In this document: positions 25,093-33,209 of the stretch, piece by piece
How the letters are laid out: the number at the start of each line of letters is the position of its first letter
Position numbering within the stretch: the stretch's first letter is position 1
Source of the DNA: Polyangiaceae bacterium
GTDB lineage: Bacteria; Myxococcota_A; Polyangia; Polyangiales; Polyangiaceae
Length of the DNA: 64,000 nt
Assembly (NCBI GenBank): GCA_016715885.1
Contig: JADJXL010000028.1
Location: forward strand, 1 to 64,000
Direction: 5' to 3'
Position numbers and translations under genes: made by a program
Notes under the pieces: model-generated
Told to the model about the DNA's origin: nothing
Seen by the model: the letters and a program-made list of their open reading frames with translations, nothing else
Database searches by the model: none

Positions 25093-27111
25093 CTATTCGT
25101 GGGTGTTGACGCTCGCCGAGGCAAGGCCCCACTGGAAGTTGTCGAGCAGAGTGACCGAATCGAGCGCCGTGTCGGAGACGTCGAAAATCATAAATTCGAT
25201 TTGCATCGTTTCGCCAGGAACGACCGGGGCTTCGGTGGTGAGCCATTTCGTACCGCCACCCGAATTCCCATCTTCCATGCCCGTCCCTGTCAGCTCGGTA
25301 TAGCCGCCGGGGCACGTGTAGCAGCCTTTCGGCGTACATACGTCGAAGAAACCATTGTTGACCGACACGGGGTTGTTCAGGCTGTCGAACGAAATGTTCT
25401 TGTCGGCCGGGATGCCCATGGCACTGGACTGGAGCAGTGCGAGGTAGAAGTCGTTGAAGGAGGAGCACGAGTAGATCCAGTATTCCGACGAGATGAACTT
25501 GAACTGGTACGAGAACGATTGCGCATTCGTCGGCACGCGAATCGATAGCTTCACGTTGATGGAGTCGTTGGCTCCGTCGCCTGCCGGGCAAGCTCCGTTG
25601 CAACTGGCGGACGATGGCAAGTTGCCGCCGTGCGCGTTGAGGTACGCCGAGGGCGGATCGGCATAGGAACCATTGCTCGTGCTGTACGAACCTGGCCAGC
25701 CGGGGTCGTTCTTATCGCGCATGTAGCCCGATGACAAGCCGGCCATCGTGAGGTTTTTCTTGGGCACGATGCCGCCGGTGCCGTAATCGACCATGATGGC
25801 CGCCTGTTTGTTCTGCATGTTGGCGAGCTCCGTCGCGTTTGGCGGGAATCCACTGGCGAGGACGAAATCAGCGGAAATGACGCCCCACTTCTTTTGAGCT
25901 TGCGGAGGATTGGCCGTCGTCGTTTCGCAAAGCTCCATGGCTTTGTGGACATCGGCAGCCGTCACGCCGGTGAACTTGGCAGCCGTGCTGCATGCCGCCG
26001 GGGGCATGGTATCGAGCGTCGTCGGATCGCAATCGTCGTCGATGCCATTGCCCACGACTTCGAACGCGCCCGGATTGATGAGCTTCGGACTCGTGCAACC
26101 CTGCAAGACCGAATCGCAACAGTCGCCACCGCACATGGTCCAGCCATCGCCGTCGTAATCGGCGGCGTCATCGACCGTGCCATTGCAATCTTCGTCGATG
26201 TTGTTGCTGCAAACCTCGGCCTTGGGAAGCACTTGGCCCACGCAAGTTCCCCAGCCCGTGCCCGTTTCATTACACGTCTGCACGCCAGCTTTGCAGGGTC
26301 CCACCGCCTCGGTGCCCGGAGCCCCTTGATAACATGCTTGCGTCGTCCCTGGCACGCACTTGCACGCCCCATCCTGAAGGACGTTCCATTCGCAACCATT
26401 CATGACGTTCTTGTCGCAATCGGCAAATGCCGTCGCGCACGTCCCCATGGTGCACAAACCATCCACGCAAGCCGGCGTCGCGTTCGGCAAGGTCGGGCAT
26501 GGATTGTTGCACGATCCGCAATTGTTGACGTCGGTCGCCAGATCGTAGCAATTGCCGCCGCAGCAGGACATTCCAGGCATGCACGGCTGCACGCCCGAAC
26601 AACCCGGATAACATGTACCGCCACCGCAAACGGAACCTTGCGGGCAATCGGTGTCGATGACGCATCCGACGCACTTGTTTTCTTGCGGATTGCAAATCAA
26701 TGGCGCTGGGCAGTCGATCGCATCCGTACACCCCACCTCGCATGTATTGAAGTTCGTGCAATATTGCCCTTGCGGGCATACGTCGTCGGCTCCGCCAGGA
26801 AGACACGCGACGCACGTATTGGTCGTCGGATTGCAAACGGGCCCTTTGGGCGATGCTGCGCAATCGACCGATGTCGTGCACTCGGGCGGCGGACCTCCCC
26901 CTCCCATCCCGGCACTGCCGGACGTACCGGCGTCACCACCTGCGCCACCGACGGCGCCGCCATCGCCCCCCATACCACCCATGCCTGCGGCGCCTGCGGT
27001 TCCTCCGCTGCCCCCCGTCTGGTCCTGCAGGTTGTTGTTGGACGAAGACGCTTCACAGCCCAAAGCAAGCGCACCAGCGAGACCCAAGCTAAAAACGACG
27101 CGCGGACCCAT
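25093..27111 (-). CDS. Large Cys-rich lipoprotein with MopE-like and choice-of-anchor domains
   Basis: 672 residues from ATG 27111. Signal ends LAGALALGC (lipobox Cys 19). A Gly/Ala-rich low-complexity linker (about 25-78) is typical of myxobacterial surface lipoproteins. Then come several Cys-rich knots with repeated CNPxxNxCVxC and CxxDxDCP motifs (about 80-260), a MopE-like segment (CSNNIDEDCNGTVDD, then NGIDDDCD, about 300-370), and a C-terminal choice-of-anchor L-like domain (SYQFKFISSEYWIYSC, FNDFYLALL). The architecture suggests a cell-surface protein with disulfide-rich repeats and a metal- or ligand-binding carboxylate region. Function is unknown. Its stop codon abuts the palindromic repeat array. 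Confidence 0.88.
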   Translation of the reverse strand: MGPRVVFSLGLAGALALGCEASSSNNNLQDQTGGSGGTAGAAGMGGMGGDGGAVGGAGGDAGTSGSAGMGGGGPPPECTTSVDCAASPKGPVCNPTTNTCVACLPGGADDVCPQGQYCTNFNTCEVGCTDAIDCPAPLICNPQENKCVGCVIDTDCPQGSVCGGGTCYPGCSGVQPCMPGMSCCGGNCYDLATDVNNCGSCNNPCPTLPNATPACVDGLCTMGTCATAFADCDKNVMNGCEWNVLQDGACKCVPGTTQACYQGAPGTEAVGPCKAGVQTCNETGTGWGTCVGQVLPKAEVCSNNIDEDCNGTVDDAADYDGDGWTMCGGDCCDSVLQGCTSPKLINPGAFEVVGNGIDDDCDPTTLDTMPPAACSTAAKFTGVTAADVHKAMELCETTTANPPQAQKKWGVISADFVLASGFPPNATELANMQNKQAAIMVDYGTGGIVPKKNLTMAGLSSGYMRDKNDPGWPGSYSTSNGSYADPPSAYLNAHGGNLPSSASCNGACPAGDGANDSINVKLSIRVPTNAQSFSYQFKFISSEYWIYSCSSFNDFYLALLQSSAMGIPADKNISFDSLNNPVSVNNGFFDVCTPKGCYTCPGGYTELTGTGMEDGNSGGGTKWLTTEAPVVPGETMQIEFMIFDVSDTALDSVTLLDNFQWGLASASVNTHE

Positions 27112-27345
27112 GACGACCTCCTTCACACGCACACGTTCTCACCCTACACGGCCTCGCGCGCAGTTGTCACCTAAAACCGTTCATCTCTGAACGAAGGCGA
27201 TGAGCCGCACCGCTTTCGTCCCAGCCCCCGCAACGCTTGCTTTTCCGTCCGGCGTCGGAGTAACACCGGTCAGCGCCGCGTTTGGCGCAAGGCACTCGTT
27301 CTCAACCGAACAATCACAACGTGGACCTTCGCCCTAGAGCGCCAA

Positions 27346-28899
27346 TCACGCCCGCACGACCGTGATTTCTCGCCCTCGCGCCGTCGCTCCTTTGGATGCT
27401 CCGAGTCTTTGCGAAAGTGGCGGAGCGCTCGGACGCCGATCGAAAATCACGAGCCAGCCCGAGCGCATATCGAGCCCGGAAAGGTATTCCTCGATTTGTT
27501 CGAGGCCCTCGGGCAATGGATCGGGGTCCCCATCGGCTCGCCATACCTTGATTTCAATGGCAAAAACGTCCAGCCCTCGGCGAACGAGCAAATCCATGCG
27601 ACCGCGACCAATCGCCACGTCGCGTTCGATGGAGCCTCCCCCATTGACGACTCGGTGCAAAAACGACATCAACACCAAATGCGGGGCCAGCTCGTGATAA
27701 GACGTCGACCCGAGCAGGGGCCAACCATGCTGGCGCCAAAAGAGAAGGAACGCTTCAATCAATTTGTCGAAGTCGATACGACCGTCGGGCTTTTGCCACG
27801 TAGGGCGAAGCTCGGGGATGGATGCACGAATCGCCCAGGAAAGCACTTTGATGAATATTTCTTCGTAGATGGGATTGGCAATCTCGACGCGTCCCCCCGA
27901 TGATATCCGGATGAGCCCCAAATCAGAGACGAATTGCTGATCATCCGGTGGCACGTCGCTGATGCGCCCTCCGGTCAAAATGGGCTCGATGACCGCCTTT
28001 ATCCGCGGTTCCCGCAAACGCTCGGCCAAACTGTCGAGATGCGTGTCTTGTCGTTCGATGAGAATGTCTTTCGCCTGATCGACGTGCGCTTTCGTGATGG
28101 GCATCGCGCGATCCGGCACGACGACGGATACGAGCTGCCGAGCCATTGCATTGACGAGCCACGGTTGGCCTTGGGACCAATGAAACGCTCGGTCCACGGC
28201 TTCCGGTAGAAACACCTGCCCCGTTTCGGCCGTGTGCTGCGCATAAAGCTCGCCGACTTCACCGAGGGCGAAGTTGCGCAGTGTGAGAGCTTCCGCCGCA
28301 ATGTTGAAAGGACTTGCGGAATGCGCTCGATCGGTACCGCCCGACGCCAATTTGTAGTCGCGCACGTTGCGCATGCCGATGACCGCTAGCGATATGGGAA
28401 AACCACGAGGGCGCAAACGATAACCATCTCGAAGTTGTCGAAGCACCGAAACGAGCAGCGGGCCTTCGAGCGCATCGATTTCGTCCAAAAACACGACGAG
28501 CGGCCTGGATGAAGCTCTTGCCCAAGCAGCCAGCGCCGCACCAATGCGCGATCCCTCTGGCGCATCCGGCCACGGCGGCGGCTGAAGATCCGCTGGCAAA
28601 TCAATCTCGGCTGCCTGCCGCCATGCCTGCAGCATCGCCAGCTCCGCAGCCCCCGTGTCATCGAGCAACCCGGCGCCCGTCTCCATCGATACGAGCAGCG
28701 CCGTGTATTTGCCTTCCTCCGTGAGCTCGAGGGCGAACGTCCGCAGCGCCGTCGTCTTGCCGACCTGACGAGGCGCATGCACGACGAAGTAGAGCTCCTG
28801 CTCGACAAGCTCGCGCACCCGAGGCAAGCGCCGAAGTACGGGAAGCGTGTAGTTGTTGCGAGGATTGTTCGGCCCGGCAGTGTTGAACCAACGCGGCAT
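27346..28899 (-). CDS. AAA-like ATPase with C-terminal PD-(D/E)XK nuclease-like domain
   Basis: 517 residues. The N-terminal P-loop domain has Walker A HAPRQVGKTT (41-50) and Walker B PLVVFLDEIDAL (about 133-144), with the arginine-rich sensor region typical of the archaeal-type ATPases (STAND/AAA_14 relatives). A winged-helix-like middle part follows (about 290-370). The C-terminus has RGRMDLLVRRG with Asp436 and FAIEIKVWR with Glu449 and Lys451, the D-(x)n-ExK core of PD-(D/E)XK nucleases. Such fusions are widespread and mostly uncharacterised; they may act on DNA or in mobile-element or defence biology. It lies alone on the minus strand, about 1.3 kb from an Rpn-like gene. I cannot assign a substrate. 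Confidence 0.85.
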   Translation of the reverse strand: MPRWFNTAGPNNPRNNYTLPVLRRLPRVRELVEQELYFVVHAPRQVGKTTALRTFALELTEEGKYTALLVSMETGAGLLDDTGAAELAMLQAWRQAAEIDLPADLQPPPWPDAPEGSRIGAALAAWARASSRPLVVFLDEIDALEGPLLVSVLRQLRDGYRLRPRGFPISLAVIGMRNVRDYKLASGGTDRAHSASPFNIAAEALTLRNFALGEVGELYAQHTAETGQVFLPEAVDRAFHWSQGQPWLVNAMARQLVSVVVPDRAMPITKAHVDQAKDILIERQDTHLDSLAERLREPRIKAVIEPILTGGRISDVPPDDQQFVSDLGLIRISSGGRVEIANPIYEEIFIKVLSWAIRASIPELRPTWQKPDGRIDFDKLIEAFLLFWRQHGWPLLGSTSYHELAPHLVLMSFLHRVVNGGGSIERDVAIGRGRMDLLVRRGLDVFAIEIKVWRADGDPDPLPEGLEQIEEYLSGLDMRSGWLVIFDRRPSAPPLSQRLGASKGATARGREITVVRA

Positions 28900-29300
28900 G
28901 GACGGCGGTCTTGCCCGAAGGTGCAGAAAAAGTCAAGATTTGCGTTTTACCAGGCGCAAACCTCACGGTTTCCGCCAGAAAACGCGATGTTCTCGTTGCA
29001 AGTCGCGTTTTTTGGAGAAAAATCGCTGGCTTTCGACGACAAGGAGCGATCTTCGACCATGGATGGCGCATTGCCGCGAAAAAGGCCCCGCTTTGGGCGA
29101 AATGAAGGCCTTTGCAATGCAATATGCGGCCGTCGACGCGCAGGCCGAGCAAAACGGCTGCCGAGGTCGAAGAGGTCGAGGATACGTCAGCGTCCGGCGA
29201 AGAAGGTGCGACGGAGAGTTGAGCGGACTGAGCCCAGCACACGTTTTCGGCTGAACATCGCCACCATAACCAAGCAACGGCACTCAGCGCGCCGTGACGA
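28900..29300. other. Intergenic stretch without a visible gene
   Basis: About 400 bp between the AAA-nuclease start and the Rpn-like gene stop. The open frames here are antisense extensions of neighbours. I see no terminator with a U-tract and no repeat shared with the rest of the window. It should hold the promoter of the AAA-nuclease gene. Confidence 0.5.
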
Positions 29301-30164
29301 TCACCGTGCTGTTGGGTCGGCGAGCCATGCGGCAAGCGCGTCTCGGCTCGAGTTGAAGTACACGTCATCGAGACGGTCCATACCGAGCACTTCGATACGC
29401 TGTGCAAGCGTTGCAATCTCGCGCTCGCTGAGCGGGCGTCCAAGGGCTCGCGCGAACCACCTCGCGTAAGCGTTGGTGCGACCGCGATCGACGCCTCGAT
29501 CTTCGCCAAACTTGACGAGATCCTCGATGATGACGGGTTCCAGGTGCGCTTGTTCCATGGCTGCCACCATCATTTCATACCGCTTCCGCATCGCGGCCGC
29601 AACCACCGCCATGTGCCGCTCGGCCCAGCTTGCTCGACGCTGTGCGAGCACCGACGCAACACGCATGCACAACGCTTCGTCGGTCCACTTTCCCGCGTTG
29701 GCCCCCGCTGCAAAGCACGCCGTCGCCGGATCGATAAGCAGTCGCGCCGCGGGTACGTCCGGAAGAACGATGGTCTTGACTCGCACGCTGATATCTGCCA
29801 CCGCCACGACATTGCGCCGCTGCCCCGTCGGAAGCGGCATCAGCCACAACGCTACCGTGCGAACGCGACGTTTGCCCCGGTTGCGCAGGGCAAACCCGAC
29901 GTGATACCACAACGTCCGCTCGTCAAACGTCGTGTCCTTGTAACCCTGACATTCGATGTGCAAAAGCTCGTCCTGATTGACACGCGCCGCCCAGTCCGCA
30001 TCCAGCTCCGGAGGAAGACCATCGAGCTGCGTCGGAACCACGTCGTCCGGAACGAGCTGCGCATCGTGAGGCAAAAGGCGAGGCGTGAGCACACGCAGCA
30101 TTGCCGCAACGACGTCTGGCTGCGCTCGCGATAAAGCTCGAAAAGCTCGATCCGATTTGGGCAT
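29301..30164 (-). CDS. Rpn-family (recombination-promoting nuclease-like) protein
   Basis: 287 residues from ATG 30164. The N-terminal part has DWAARVNQDELLHIECQGYKD, the D-(x)n-ExQ form of the PD-(D/E)XK core typical of Rpn/YhgA-like and DUF4351 transposase-like nucleases. TLWYHVGFALRNRGK and VRTVALWLMPL continue the fold. A helical region with YEMMVAAMEQA and EDRGVDRGRTNAYARWFARALGRPLSEREIATLAQRI, then WLADPTAR, makes up the C-terminus, the usual extension of this family. Such proteins cleave DNA with little sequence preference in the cases tested and may promote RecA-independent recombination. Orphan, multi-copy members are common in myxobacteria and cyanobacteria. Confidence 0.85.
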   Translation of the reverse strand: MPKSDRAFRALSRAQPDVVAAMLRVLTPRLLPHDAQLVPDDVVPTQLDGLPPELDADWAARVNQDELLHIECQGYKDTTFDERTLWYHVGFALRNRGKRRVRTVALWLMPLPTGQRRNVVAVADISVRVKTIVLPDVPAARLLIDPATACFAAGANAGKWTDEALCMRVASVLAQRRASWAERHMAVVAAAMRKRYEMMVAAMEQAHLEPVIIEDLVKFGEDRGVDRGRTNAYARWFARALGRPLSEREIATLAQRIEVLGMDRLDDVYFNSSRDALAAWLADPTAR

Positions 30165-30300
30165 ACGCGCACGATGCGCCAAAAGGTTTGTCGGCGCAAG
30201 CGCGAATGCGTCATGACGAACGGGAAGGTTTTGCCAAGTGGACGCCGCTTGCACACGCCGCCTACGCCTTATTCGACCATCTCCGATTGCGCAAAGCCCG

Positions 30301-31569
30301 TCAACGCCGCTCGCACGCGCCTTTGACAATCGCTCGGAACATGGACGATACACGCGAAAGCTCGAGCCCCTCCGTCCCAATCTCGCACGCCGCCTTTCGA
30401 TCATGACTCGCAAGCGCCGCAGTGACCGCAAGCTCGTACGCCTCCGGGGTTTTTCGCACGAGTACATTACGCTTCGCCAATTCGAACGCCTTCTTGGAAT
30501 CGCCGCCCGCGTCGAGCCAAAACTGCGCCGCATGATCCGCAAACGCCGCCGGATGCCGCGCGACGAGCTCGTCGTAACGCGCCATTGCCGATGAAACATG
30601 CGCCTTCGCGCCAGCATCGTCACCGCGCGCCTTCAGCTTCACGGCGAGAACGAAATGCAAATCAGGATCGTCGGACGTCCCCAAAAGAGGTTTTAGTATT
30701 GCCTCGGCAACATCGGGCTTTTCGAGCCGCGCCAAATGCGCGGCCGCGTGTGCATAAGCGGGCAGCCGCTCGAGCGACGCCCGGTAAAACGCAATCGCCA
30801 AATCCTTGTTGCCTTCTCGCTCCCAGAATTGACCCTGATTGAAAAAGAGCCAAGCAACGGGGAACGGAGAGCTGTCGTCATTCGCCTCGAACGCTTCACG
30901 AAATGCCGCAATCGCCTCGGTTTGTCGCCCCAATTGTCCGAGCAACACCGCAATGATGCCAATCGCGTCGATGTTCGGCCGCTCCTTTCGCACCTCGAGC
31001 GCAAGCCTGAGCGCGTCTTCCAGACGCCCCTGCGCCGCGAGGATCGTCGCCCGTTTGCTCCGCGTTTGCCCAGGCTGCGCACCACGACGCTCGGCTTCGT
31101 CGAGGTCCGCCCACGCATCGTCGAAACGATGCAGCGCCGCTCGCGCCTTTGCACGCGTGATGTACGCGTCGGGTTTGTCCGGCACATCCTGCGGAAAACG
31201 TTCGGCCAGCGCCGCCGCGCGCTCGATATCCGCAATTCGCCCCGCCATCTCGCCCCGAACCATCAGCAATTCAATCAAATTGCGCCGCCGCTGAGGGTCT
31301 GCTGATGGCTTGGCCACCAATCGCTCCAGGCTGCTGATCTGCCCGTCGAGATTGCCCAGCGCAATATCGCCCGACGTCGTGCGACGGGTGGATTTCGACG
31401 GCGGAAGGTGCTTTTGCACGTGGGGCAGAAGCGCCGAAGATGCGGCCGATCCGACGGGCGCTGCGCCCTTCGGATCGGCCTTGCTGCATGCGAATGCAAT
31501 CGCAATTCCCGCAATCGTCACGATTACCGCTGGCCGCACTGGAAAGCTTCGTCGGATGAGGTCGAGCAT
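30301..31569 (-). CDS. TPR lipoprotein
   Basis: 422 residues from ATG 31569. The N-terminal hydrophobic segment ends IAIAFAC, a plausible lipobox. Several tetratricopeptide repeats are visible between about 90 and 400 (for example AYITRAKARAALHRFDDAWADLDEAE, split here as AYITRAKARAALHRF then DDAWADLDEAE; RSKRATILAAQGRLEDALRL; AIGIIAVLLGQLGRQTEAIA; NKDLAIAFYRASLERLP). TPRs form a helical scaffold for protein contacts. It lies 18 bases after the second DUF4331 gene, forming the third gene of an operon on the minus strand, so it may serve the same envelope process. Function is unknown. Confidence 0.85.
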   Translation of the reverse strand: MLDLIRRSFPVRPAVIVTIAGIAIAFACSKADPKGAAPVGSAASSALLPHVQKHLPPSKSTRRTTSGDIALGNLDGQISSLERLVAKPSADPQRRRNLIELLMVRGEMAGRIADIERAAALAERFPQDVPDKPDAYITRAKARAALHRFDDAWADLDEAERRGAQPGQTRSKRATILAAQGRLEDALRLALEVRKERPNIDAIGIIAVLLGQLGRQTEAIAAFREAFEANDDSSPFPVAWLFFNQGQFWEREGNKDLAIAFYRASLERLPAYAHAAAHLARLEKPDVAEAILKPLLGTSDDPDLHFVLAVKLKARGDDAGAKAHVSSAMARYDELVARHPAAFADHAAQFWLDAGGDSKKAFELAKRNVLVRKTPEAYELAVTAALASHDRKAACEIGTEGLELSRVSSMFRAIVKGACERR

Positions 31570-31587
31570 GGCGGCCAATGGCAAAGG

Positions 31588-32280
31588 TCACTGCGGATTG
31601 GCCAAATACGGGAACGTCGTGCCCTTGGCCGCTTCACTGATGGGAACGTCGTCACCGACGCTCGCATCGAGCGCTCCCGTCGCGAGGACCGTGTAGCTGA
31701 CGTCGATGACGTCATAACCCAACGTACGACCACCGCAATCATTGTTCATGACGCCCACGGCATTCGCCTCGACACCAAGGTAGGTCGTGCACATCGGGCC
31801 GACCATGTTGACGTAGAGCCGATCGTCCGCGAGCACCGTCGCAAGTTGGCTGTAGCGCGTCGGGTCGTTCTTGTTCATGTCGGCAAGGAGCTGATTGCCG
31901 CACACGGTGTCGAGACTGTCGAGGATCCCCAAGTTCGCCTGGATTTCGCCCACGTAGTCCGCCCACTTGTCGGGCATGGCGGCGTTGTATGCATCCTTGT
32001 TGGTGTTCGCTTGCGCGTCGTTGGGGTTGAACGTCTCGTTCGTCGCGGTGTTGATCGCCGGACGACCCATTCGATCAACCTGCTTGCCAAGCGCCGGCAT
32101 CGTCATGCCGCCGCCACCAGCGCCGCCACCGCCATTGCCACCAGCGCCGCCACCGCCGCCCGCGGCAGTCGAGCTGGAGGCACCCGAGCTGGTCGTCGTG
32201 GTTGGCGTTTCTTCTTCGCAGCCAATGACGACCAGACCGAGAAGTGCGACGAGTGCCAGCGAAATTGTTCGGATTTTCAT
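31588..32280 (-). CDS. DUF4331-like lipoprotein (C-terminal half type)
   Basis: 230 residues from ATG 32280. Signal MKIRTISLALVALLGLVVIGC gives a clear lipobox. A Gly-rich linker (about 30-58) leads to KQVDRMGRPAINTATNETFNP and KDAYNAAMPDKW, which match the C-terminal part of DUF4331 proteins, ending with YDVIDVSYTVLATGAL and ISEAAKGTTFPYLANPQ. DUF4331 proteins are normally single chains of about 400 or more residues; here this half is its own lipoprotein, with the N-terminal half encoded by the gene just upstream (8 bases between). The two probably form one complex outside the cytoplasm. Their role is not known. Confidence 0.85.
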   Translation of the reverse strand: MKIRTISLALVALLGLVVIGCEEETPTTTTSSGASSSTAAGGGGGAGGNGGGGAGGGGMTMPALGKQVDRMGRPAINTATNETFNPNDAQANTNKDAYNAAMPDKWADYVGEIQANLGILDSLDTVCGNQLLADMNKNDPTRYSQLATVLADDRLYVNMVGPMCTTYLGVEANAVGVMNNDCGGRTLGYDVIDVSYTVLATGALDASVGDDVPISEAAKGTTFPYLANPQ

Positions 32281-32288
32281 GTCAAACC

Positions 32289-33002
32289 TCACTTTTGGTG
32301 GGTGCTGGCCCACACCGCAACGATATTGCCGCCACCGGTCACGTACGACTTATCGAGCTCGATGACGATCGAAAGTACGTTGACCTTCTCGAAGAAGTTT
32401 TCAGCCGCGCCTGCGCCCATGTTGGTGCCTTGAAGCATGCCAATGAGGATGGTCGACGTAGCGGCATCGAGTGTGGGGCAACCGGTAGCGTCGAATTGGA
32501 GTCCGGGGGCCGCCGCCTTCACGGTGGCGACAGCGTCGTTGAAGCCCGCCAAGTTGAAGTAGAAGGGATCCGCCCGAAGGCCGGCAAACACTTTCATCTT
32601 GAGCGTGTCGCTCGTGATTCCCGCCGTCGGGCTTGCATCGCCCTTGACAAAGTCTTCGACCGCCCCCCCAGGCTCGCCAAGCCAGCAGGAGATCTTCTGA
32701 TCCGCGTCGAATTCGCAGACGATGTCCTTCTTTTTGCCGGGCACGCCATACGCATCACTCGTCTCCAAGTGAAGCGCGTACTGAACGGCATCCGAGAACT
32801 TCGACGACGTCGTCGCGAGCGGCGAGACGTTCAAGACAAGGTTCAGTTTGTCACTCGCGGCCCAAGCGTAAATATCGGTGATATCGGCCGCTGCATCCAT
32901 CTTGACGGTGGGGCCGTCGAGGTGATCTGCCGCGATGGCCCACGCGGCCCCGGCGGTGATTGCGAGGGCACAGGCCCCCTGAAGATACCTGATCTTGCGC
33001 AT
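32289..33002 (-). CDS. DUF4331-like exported protein (N-terminal half type)
   Basis: 237 residues from ATG 33002, with AAGGAG 8 bases upstream. Signal peptide CALAITAGAAWAIAADH is followed by DHLDGPTVKMDAAADITDIYAW, the hallmark start of DUF4331, then LNLVLNVSPLA and ADPFYFNLAGFNDAV. A second copy-like segment, NVLSIVIELDKSYVTGGGNIVAVWAST, closes it. It is the first gene of an operon with 31588-32280 and 30301-31569. It has a secretion signal but no lipobox, so it is probably periplasmic or released. A quasi-palindrome at 33032-33047 sits just upstream and may be its operator. Confidence 0.88.
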   Translation of the reverse strand: MRKIRYLQGACALAITAGAAWAIAADHLDGPTVKMDAAADITDIYAWAASDKLNLVLNVSPLATTSSKFSDAVQYALHLETSDAYGVPGKKKDIVCEFDADQKISCWLGEPGGAVEDFVKGDASPTAGITSDTLKMKVFAGLRADPFYFNLAGFNDAVATVKAAAPGLQFDATGCPTLDAATSTILIGMLQGTNMGAGAAENFFEKVNVLSIVIELDKSYVTGGGNIVAVWASTHQK

Positions 33003-33031
33003 AGTTTCTCCTTAAGAACCATCTTCACGTT

Positions 33032-33047
33032 ACCGTAACGTAACGGT
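33032..33047 (-). promoter_or_regulatory. Candidate operator of the DUF4331 operon
   Basis: ACCGTAACGTAACGGT is a quasi-palindrome (arms ACCGT and ACGGT, centre ACGT) located 30 bases upstream of the ATG at 33002. The related CGTTACC lies just before it, so the half-site GTTACG/CGTAAC recurs three times in about 20 bp. Position fits a promoter-proximal repressor or activator site. Confidence 0.4.
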
Positions 33048-33209
33048 TGAAGAACGACCATTTCATCGCATGTTTCGCCAGCAGGCCAGCGAATTCGACT
33101 GGGCGCCCCGAAAAGGCACGAATCGAGCTGCCGCAACGCTCGGCCCTTCGAATTGCCCGCATTTTTCCGTGGCCCGCCCGCGAAATCCCGGCATACAATC
33201 ACCGGCTCC

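Noticed and set aside
27346..30164. Named phage-defence system
   Set aside because: Only two orphan nuclease-like genes, not adjacent as an operon and matching no defence system I can name from the sequence.
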